From positions 7,395,046 through 7,459,045 of the forward strand of contig JAJEKV010000002.1 in NCBI GenBank assembly GCA_021234155.1: a stretch of 64,000 nt of DNA, read 5' to 3'. A program made the position numbers and the translations under genes. Shown piece after piece: positions 57,662 through 64,000 of the stretch (within the stretch, counting starts at the first letter, position 1; every line of letters begins with the position of its first letter). The notes below the pieces were generated by a model. The model ran no database searches, was not told the DNA's origin, and worked only from the letters and a program-made list of their open reading frames with translations. The stretch comes from Isoetes taiwanensis. Taxonomy: Eukaryota > Streptophyta > Lycopodiopsida > Isoetales > Isoetaceae.

Positions 57662-59034
57662 TTATTGTTGTGAATTCAGAACATAGTCCATTACAGTATT
57701 TCTAAATGCATGGCCATCTTTGCTGTATGTTCTCGAACGCTGACGGGAGTATCCTGGATCATGGGAGTATTTAGTTGCATCGAAGTCTTCAAAAAATCTG
57801 TCTCCTCTATCCACAATGATATTGTGCAAGATGCAACACGCAACAATTGTGTTGCTCAATTGGGGACTACCTCGATAAAATGCGCCTAGTGAGAAGTCTC
57901 CATTGTCGCTTTAGTATCCCGAATGATCTCTCCACAACAATCCTAGTCGAAGAATGCATGAAGTTATAGTCTTCAAAATGCTTACCAGCAAATTTTTTAG
58001 GAAATGGCACAAGTAAACCAGGAACACAGTCATAGCCTCCATGTGCAATCAAATATTCAGGAATATCACCATAGGGTGTGCTAAATAGTGGCCCATTCAA
58101 TCTGGCTCTCAGTAAGTCGGCGGAAGCCTGAGTTAGACCAAACTCTCGTATCACTTACACAACCTGGAAAACCAACAAATATGTCTAAAAACTTGGTCTT
58201 TATATCCATAATTGCTTGCATTATCATAGAGTATGCTCCTTTCCAATCATAATAATCTGCAAGATTGTCATTACTTGGTAACTCACAAGCTATGTGAGTG
58301 CAATCCAATGCGCCTACGCAATTGGGGAAACTATGAGGCCTTCGGAATCCAGCTTTTACTTCCTCTAACGTTGCATCTTCAGGCCATGATATTACATTGT
58401 GAGCTTTTAAGATAAGAGTTACAATGAACTGATCAAATATGTTAATGCAGGTGGGCTTTGCAACTCCAAAGGTTTCTGAAATTCCTAACCAAGAGTCACC
58501 ACTAGCTAATCTATGAAGATGCAAGGCAACTTGTTTTTCTATTATAATGTACCTCCCCATAATTGTGTTCAAACCAGGAGGTGGTTTCTTTTGGAAACTG
58601 CCTACCAGAACATACTTGAAAGTTGGGGTTTGAATCTTCGAAAATATTCTTTCCATCTCCTTAGGATCATTATTCACTTAATCTCATGGCCAAACATATT
58701 CCGCGATTGGAGGCAATGTAGGCAGGGCATGTTTGAGATGCCTATCAAATCTTTCAAGCGTAATTCTTTATCTGAAGAGTAGAAGAGAACATACATTTTC
58801 AATGCAACAATTGTAGAGATTTGAAATTTTGTGGATTACCGGTCAATCGAATGCCCCAAACATGCCACCATTTCCTCATCTTCTGTCAATAATATTGTTG
58901 CAATTTGGAGAAGCAGATTTACAATTGCCCCAAAAATTTGCAAGCAAGTGGAGCCAACGATGACCAAAGAATGTTTTTGCTGCCTCCAATGTCGCTGATG
59001 ACGATCCATGGCGTCAGAATTCATCAGTCCAAGA
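57662..59034 (-). pseudogene. PIF/Harbinger transposase (DDE_4-type nuclease), broken
   Basis: Minus frames: 59,034-58,836 start (MDRHQRHWRQQKH) ending at a GTAATC donor; 58,677-58,081 with GDSWLGISETFGVAKPTC (HTH-like), VGALDCTHIACELP (first catalytic Asp), DWKGAYSMIMQAIMD and GCVSDTRVWSNSGF; after a frameshift 58,154-57,867 with NGPLFSTPYGDIPEYL, IAHGGYDCVPGLLVPFP and STRIVVERSFGILKRQWRLL (catalytic Glu); then 57,859-57,662 with VACCILHNIIVDRGD. The second catalytic Asp, usual in a GDxGY block, reads AHGGY. The frameshift and this change make it inactive. Confidence 0.93.
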
Positions 59035-59366
59035 GCAACTGAGATGGAATAGAATGACGCCGTGAGAAAGAGTGTAAGAATCCATGATCATGATAGAAAT
59101 ACATAATATACTGTATTTATACTTTTGTACATCTTTTAAGACATGACTTTTCATTTTGGGACTTATGTCCTCTTTTGTACCATTTTTGAATTATGTAATA
59201 TAAGAAAGAGTATTAGATAGTAAAATTGGCATTCTCTCTTGGGGTTCCTTTCAAAGAGAAAACGTAGTGGCGCAAAATTTTGGAACTTTTAATGCGACAT
59301 GGCAATTATATTTGACATGAACATATGACCCCAACGTTTTAGAAACATTCATGTCGACATGACATA

Positions 59367-59400
59367 GATCATGTCAACATCCTCATGTGACCCGGCCTTA
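59367..59400 (-). repeat. PIF/Harbinger terminal inverted repeat with TTA flank
   Basis: On the minus strand GGCCGGGTCACATGAGGATG starts at 59,397, flanked outside by TTA (59,398-59,400). It lies upstream of the transposase in transcription order, as the 5' end of the element. It matches the MITE ends at 61,049 and 61,386. Confidence 0.8.
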
Positions 59401-60092
59401 AGCTTCTCAAGCTTAACTATAGCTTCTCTTAGCTCCCGTCCTTCTGGTGGTTTAACAAATTCCCAAAGCCCTTCAGTACTTAATACATCTCACATTTTTT
59501 CTTTCCATACTTGAAAGCCCTAGCCACCGGTGTAAACTTCTACATCATTAAGCAAGGATGCTCCCAACCTGCTTGCCATAACTCAGCCCTGATACCACTG
59601 ATATTATCCTCGACTGAATCACTTCAATAAGCTACAACACCAATTTAACACTTGCTAGCTAGATAAAAACAATCAAGGGAAAATAAAAATGAATTTCCAG
59701 TGCTAAACTTTTTAAATTCAATGTTTACAAAAAACATTGTAGCAAAGGGATTTATAACTTTACTATAGCACCGTTGACTGCTGCAAACCCTCCGAGAGCA
59801 CAAGCGATTACATCCAGTTTCATATCCTGAGCTATGCAACCTTGATTTCGGCCCTCTAAACTTGAATCGACATCCTTTTCTGCTATTTTCTTTACCTTTT
59901 TATCGTTCCCCAAGAAAGATCTCGGTACAGGCATGTCTCTATATTAAGCTTCATCTCTTTTTTTTTCACTTCATCAAATGTCACAATGGTCTGTATCCAT
60001 ATTAACATGGCATGATATGAACCTTCATGGAGTAGGTGTTTTTGGCCATGAGCATTAAATACCTTGATTATATATACAGGATGATGGTCCAT
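59401..60092. other. No recognised gene
   Basis: Short overlapping open frames only. Confidence 0.5.
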
Positions 60093-60190
60093 TGTGCCTC
60101 ATTCATACGAAAAACTAGGATGACAGCCCACTATGCCTCATTCATACGAAAAACTAGAATGACAGTCCACTATGCCTCATTCATACAAAT
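60093..60190 (+). repeat. Minisatellite, about 45 bp x 2-3
   Basis: TGCCTCATTCATACGAAAAA-CTAGGATGACAGCCCACTA occurs twice, with a partial third unit ending TCATTCATACAAATG. Confidence 0.92.
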
Positions 60191-60369
60191 GATGTTAAGG
60201 TTCTCTTAAGTTAGTTACAAACAGTGTGGCCTTTGCTTGTAGGATAGTAGAGCCCTTCTTTTCATAGAAAGGGTCCTGCATCCTTGAATACAACATGAGG
60301 TGTATGCTATGAAAAGTATAGTCCTGCTACCCGAGGGAGGGTTGTGTAGAGGAGGAGGAGGAGGAGGAA

Positions 60370-60815
60370 TTTTTATGTCATGCCACTTTGGCAGCATCCC
60401 TTGAGACATATGTCGCACACACCACTATAACATTGCTTAGTTGTGTAATTGTTGGGTCCTGCCTACTTTACATTGAATGTGAAATGATATCATAACATCA
60501 TACCACTATCCCTTGAGATATATGACGCACATGCCACTTTGGCAGCATCCCTTGAGACATATGATGCACACACCACTCTAACATTGTTTAGTTGTGTAAT
60601 TGTTGGGTTCTGCCCCCAACCACTTTATATTGAATGCAAAATGTCACTTTGGCAGCATCCCTTGAGACATATGACCACTTTACATTGAATGTGACATGCC
60701 ACTTTGGCAGCATCCCTTGAGATATATGACACACACGCACTCTAACATTGCTTAATTGTGTAACTGTTGGGTCCTGCCCCCAACCACCTTACATTGAATG
60801 CGACTCTGGGCGGCA
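60370..60815 (+). repeat. Tandem satellite, array 2 (family of 50,960-51,830)
   Basis: GCAGCATCCCTTGAGACATA, TGCCACTTTGGCAGC and CTAACATTG-TTAGTTGTGTAA modules; ends ACCACCTTACATTGAATGCG, as array 1 does. Confidence 0.93.
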
Positions 60816-61048
60816 TCATATATGTTCTAGAACGAGTGTATTACCACTAGACCAAATGTCCAGACGCGTTAATTCTTCAAAAAATTATAGCAGTGGAATT
60901 GCATTCTTTGAAATATGAGATAAATTGCCTAACGGCATTTCATTTCATGAGATTTTGGAGGTGTAACTAAAGCCTAGAATGGCATGGGAATATAAAAGAT
61001 GTTGGAACCTATCTAAAGAGAAGTTGGAAATAATTGTTGATGGCCTAA

Positions 61049-61386
61049 GGGCCGGGTCACATGAAGATGTCAATATCTTCCATTAGACGTCAAAAACTCA
61101 AAACGGAGGGGTCACATGGAGCTTTTTGACATGAATCCCTTCAAGTTGATATCAATCTATTCCACCGGCTCTCTCATCAGTTGGACGGATTCATGTCAAC
61201 ATGAATCTCTTGGATATCAGCATGTGGCGGATCTCAGGACACTTGGCAGCAATCCAAAAATTAGCAGGCAGAAGAAGAACAGGCAGAACAGAGGCTGCCT
61301 CTGGATCTTCATGTGACGCTGTTTCTACCGATGCGTTCAAGTTGACATGAAAGAGTCCCTGTTGACATCTTCATGTGACCATACCC
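61049..61386. mobile_element. 338-bp Tourist-like MITE with TAA TSD
   Basis: Ends: GGGCCGGGTCACATGAAGAT at left; reverse complement of the right end GGGTATGGTCACATGAAGAT. The shared inner stretch GGTCACATGAAGATGTCAA is perfect (19 bp). TAA flanks both sides (61,046-61,048 and 61,387-61,389). The interior has no ORF, only repeated TTGACATGAATCC-type motifs. The terminal repeat is shared with the Harbinger relic at 57.7-59.4 kb. Confidence 0.9.
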
Positions 61387-61389
61387 TAA

Positions 61390-62689
61390 TTATTCATGTG
61401 TCAAGGCACGTTGTCCACATCTAAGAGGCTATATCAATTTTAGTGGCTTAAAAATTATATGGATAATAATAATCGTGCATACTAAGGTTTTTTGTGGGAA
61501 CGTGGCTCATAAAAATAGGGCTAGGTCTTAAGAAAGCGGATAGCTATGAAGCCCCAAATGGCTTGTCATAATAAGCATTTGGCTTGGCCAAAGAAATAAA
61601 AATTCAAGAGTCTCCTCCTTTTTACATTTTTGCATCATGAAGTGAGGTGCTTGATGGAACCTGGAGCTCAAAATATAGTATTGATCCGGTAGAAAAATGA
61701 GGCTTTGGAATAGCGACCCAGGCATATGACAACTACATTTAATCAGGTTTGGGTTTTATATTTCCAATTCATTTTTGAGAAAATGATGTAAAACATCTTG
61801 ACAAAGGTTGCTTTAAAATGTTTCTAAGATAATGGCAAACAGCCGATGCTTTTTTTTGTCTATAATGAACAAATACAAGTGATATACTTTTGGATAATAC
61901 ATGTATGTCTATACTTGCATGTAGTTGTGATAGATTATAGAATGATGTTGTACAAATGCTAGATCGGGATATGCAGCAATAGATTTCCTTTTTGATGGCA
62001 CGCTGATACATGTGCTCGAGATGTCTTGATAGTTGGCTCGTATGCTTGAACAGAAGTCATATAGCAGAACTAGATTTATCATGGAAGGATTTCTTATGGC
62101 TTGCAAAGTCACGCTGGCATGATAGTTTGATTAGTATAGTGGCTTAGCTATTAGCTAGGTTCTTAGCAGCATAACAAAAATCATTAGGTGATTGCCTCAT
62201 GACTGGAAAATCGTTCTGAATTGTTTATAGATTAATAGCGTTATGTTGCTAATGACATTTGGCAGCTTGAATTTACATAAATTTGCTTAGCTTTAGAGCT
62301 AATATGGTAAGCACTGGCAAAGTAATACATTTTCTAGCGGAAATACAACCCTTATAAGTCATGTTTCGTCGTATATAATGGAGTCTTGTGTAGCTATGAT
62401 AAGCAAATTTGATGTTTTGGAATATATGAATCTCAAGGACTGATTTTATGATTGGATTAGCGGATTTCCAGATATAATTCTGAAGATATAAGAAGGCATA
62501 CAATAGATGATTGGAAAAACTTTAGAGGTTGTTTATGCATTGATAACAGGGCCAACGTCTTTAGAGGAGAATAATGCATATAGCCTTGATGATTATGACC
62601 CATAGATGCATTATGGTTTGCAGGATATGTTACAATAGATATATGAATATAAACTTATTTGGTTTAATGCATATCAACCAATAGATGAA
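61390..62689. other. Gene-poor spacer
   Basis: AT-rich; stops in all frames. Confidence 0.5.
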
Positions 62690-62965
62690 TGATGATAAAC
62701 TATGTAGATTCATTGCTTACCTGACATCCCTTACATAGTTACCATGATGAGTGCTAACTTATGTAGTGCTTGGATGCAGGTAACCAAATCTACATCTCCT
62801 AGATGAATGGTTAATTTGCTTGGATGAGTGCTATCAAGTACGTACCATCTGCTTCCACTTTTGGAGACGGCCTGAATATGGTATGATCTATCCAAAGAAA
62901 GGGAAGAACAAGGGAAAATGACAGTATCGAAATAGTCGTGGATAGATTTTGGAAGAACCATACTT

Positions 62966-63115
62966 TTTTTTTTTTTTGAAGGACAAACAAAAAAATTTAT
63001 TAATCAGCAAGAATAAGTACAAAATGAATATTTCCCATCTAGTTGTATAAGCATAAGAGGGTGCTGCTGGAACACGAGCCTGTGACACCATGTGCTTACT
63101 CCATACTAGATAAGT
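62966..63115 (-). mobile_element. LINE family A-like 3' tail
   Basis: A T tract of about 14 nt followed by GAAGGACAAACAAAAAAATT-TATTAATCAGC resembles the tails at 11,322 and 46,952. Confidence 0.65.
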
Positions 63116-63116
63116 A

Positions 63117-63177
63117 AAAAGGAAGGAAGGAAGGAAGGAAGGAAGGAAGGTTCTTTTATCGTCCGCGGAGAGAAGGC
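63117..63177 (-). mobile_element. LINE family C-like 3' end with (GGAA)n
   Basis: (GGAA)n at 63,120-63,149, then TTCTTTTATCGTCCGCGGAG, the reverse complement of the family C tail at 36.1 kb. Confidence 0.75.
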
Positions 63178-63190
63178 TCTGCTTAAGAGG

Positions 63191-63535
63191 CTAACCACAT
63201 TGAACATGTAACGGCGTCAAATCTGATGTGACTACTGGAATCTCAGAAGAGTTTGAAGATGTAACTTGGGCCTTCGACAAAACAATGTTAGCTTCAACCA
63301 AGTCAGCCCATTGGAGTGGAACAAAGCGACCACATGCAATAGAAGGAGCAGAATCATATATAGCAAGTGCTGAGGAGAGCTGGGATGCAGAGGTGTTACA
63401 ACCCTTAGCTAACTTTCGAGGTTGATGAAGAGCAGGTGGATGTTTAGGTGGAGGGTGGGCACCATGACGATCAATGTCCATGTACTGCCCACAAACCTCT
63501 TCAACTTGCTCTTGCGAACTCTGAATTTCATCCAA
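63191..63535 (-). CDS. 114-codon ORF upstream of a LINE C tail, unknown
   Basis: It begins MDEIQSSQEQVEEVCGQYMD and contains HGAHPPPKHPPALHQPRKLA and IACGRFVPLQWADLVEA. It ends 14 bp before the LINE C-type 3' end in the same orientation, so it may be part of that retroelement (for example an ORF1-like or chimeric transcript). No domain is recognised. It could equally be a decayed exon. Confidence 0.4.
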   Translation of the reverse strand: MDEIQSSQEQVEEVCGQYMDIDRHGAHPPPKHPPALHQPRKLAKGCNTSASQLSSALAIYDSAPSIACGRFVPLQWADLVEANIVLSKAQVTSSNSSEIPVVTSDLTPLHVQCG

Positions 63536-63810
63536 CCTTTGCTCATACTATACCACTATCTTTTTGTAATTTTACATCATTGTTACAATTCCAAAAGCCC
63601 TATTTATTTATACATAGTGTATATTTCTTACTTCTCATTCCTTATTTCATATGGTTAATTTCTATTTGTATTTCTCACGTTTACTCTCTACTGATATTTT
63701 TACACTACTTATACTTCTACTTTCTATTGTCTTATTACGATTATGAATCCAATAGATCTTAATACCATCCACTAATGGCTTAGGTAATGCCATGATGGAT
63801 ATGTTGTGAG

Positions 63811-64000
63811 TGTATCTTTTACTTTAAATGAGTTCTATTATTTGTATTAATTTACGATTGGTAGAATTTAATCCTAGTGAAGATGTGTCGAAGACGAAAT
63901 TGGGATTTCCATTTGCTAGATACATCTAGCAAACAATTTGGGCTGGTGTAACGTATCTCTACTTTCTGATATCTTTATGTGGATATGATTATTTGGGTGC
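63811..64000. other. No recognised gene
   Basis: AT-rich end of window. Confidence 0.4.

Larger units (their letters stand above)
62690..63810 (+). repeat. Dispersed segment, copy 2 (pair of 48,900-49,480), interrupted
   Basis: The 62,690-62,910 part parallels 48,900-49,130. The GGCTTAGGTAATGCCATGAT stretch near 63,780 parallels 49,445. Retroelement tails (62,966-63,535) sit between. Confidence 0.65.

Noticed and set aside
1-64000. CRISPR arrays, bacterial operons, rRNA genes
   Set aside because: Repeats here are contiguous tandem units or dispersed elements without spacer structure, and the coding features are eukaryotic with introns; no rRNA stretch recognised.

Overview
The window reads as nuclear DNA of a land plant. 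It has GT-AG introns, an organellar-type cysteinyl-tRNA synthetase, a GAUT (glycosyltransferase family 8) relic, and plant-style Copia, Gypsy, LINE, CACTA and PIF/Harbinger elements. No assembly-level marker names the species; a repeat-rich genome such as a fern or other non-seed plant fits, but this is only an inference. I found one apparently intact host gene, one broken host gene and many layers of nested transposons.

0-5.5 kb: dispersed repeats, then a GAUT-like pseudogene. It has a 1-bp frameshift, a tandemly doubled intron segment, and a 5'-truncated LINE sitting inside a coding exon between 9-bp target-site duplications. Its catalytic C-terminal half is not visible.

5.5-25.9 kb: degraded transposons. 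These are an LTR-like repeat in two opposite copies (5.5-6.4 and 13.9-14.9 kb, the latter next to a primer-binding site), a Gypsy integrase relic (8.0-9.2 kb, minus), a LINE endonuclease relic (9.2-10.4 kb), a GC-rich LINE relic (11.65-12.64 kb), a minisatellite field (16.5-17.4 kb), and a Gypsy element split by a 3.4-kb LINE (19.3-22.7 kb, minus).

25.97-32.8 kb: a CACTA-type end with about four 104-bp palindrome-bearing repeats, followed by an unknown ORF that is split by a young Ty1/Copia element. The Copia is on the minus strand, its LTRs differ by 5 transitions and one 15-bp indel, and it has a primer-binding site and polypurine tract. A LINE fragment and a GC-rich LINE with a (TTCC)n tail follow (32.8-36.2 kb).

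36.76-40.15 kb (+): a nine-exon cysteinyl-tRNA synthetase gene with all class I signature motifs and an N-terminal extension that looks like an organelle transit peptide. 40.15-52.2 kb: gene-poor sequence with local tandem duplications, inverted repeats, a LINE copy with target-site duplication, and a tandem satellite (51-51.8 kb) that recurs at 60.4-60.8 kb.

52.24-57.32 kb: the most unusual unit. It is a 5.1-kb GC-rich segment bounded by inverted TTTTTTGGCTCCCGATT ends and subterminal fields of the palindrome TTCGCTTAAGCGAA. It encodes a spliced Ulp1-like cysteine protease with two alternative-looking, homologous last exons, plus a convergent small acidic ORF. 57.66-59.4 kb (minus) is a PIF/Harbinger transposase relic. 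Its surviving terminal repeat matches that of a 338-bp MITE at 61.05-61.39 kb, and both are flanked by TAA. The window ends in LINE tails and dispersed repeats.
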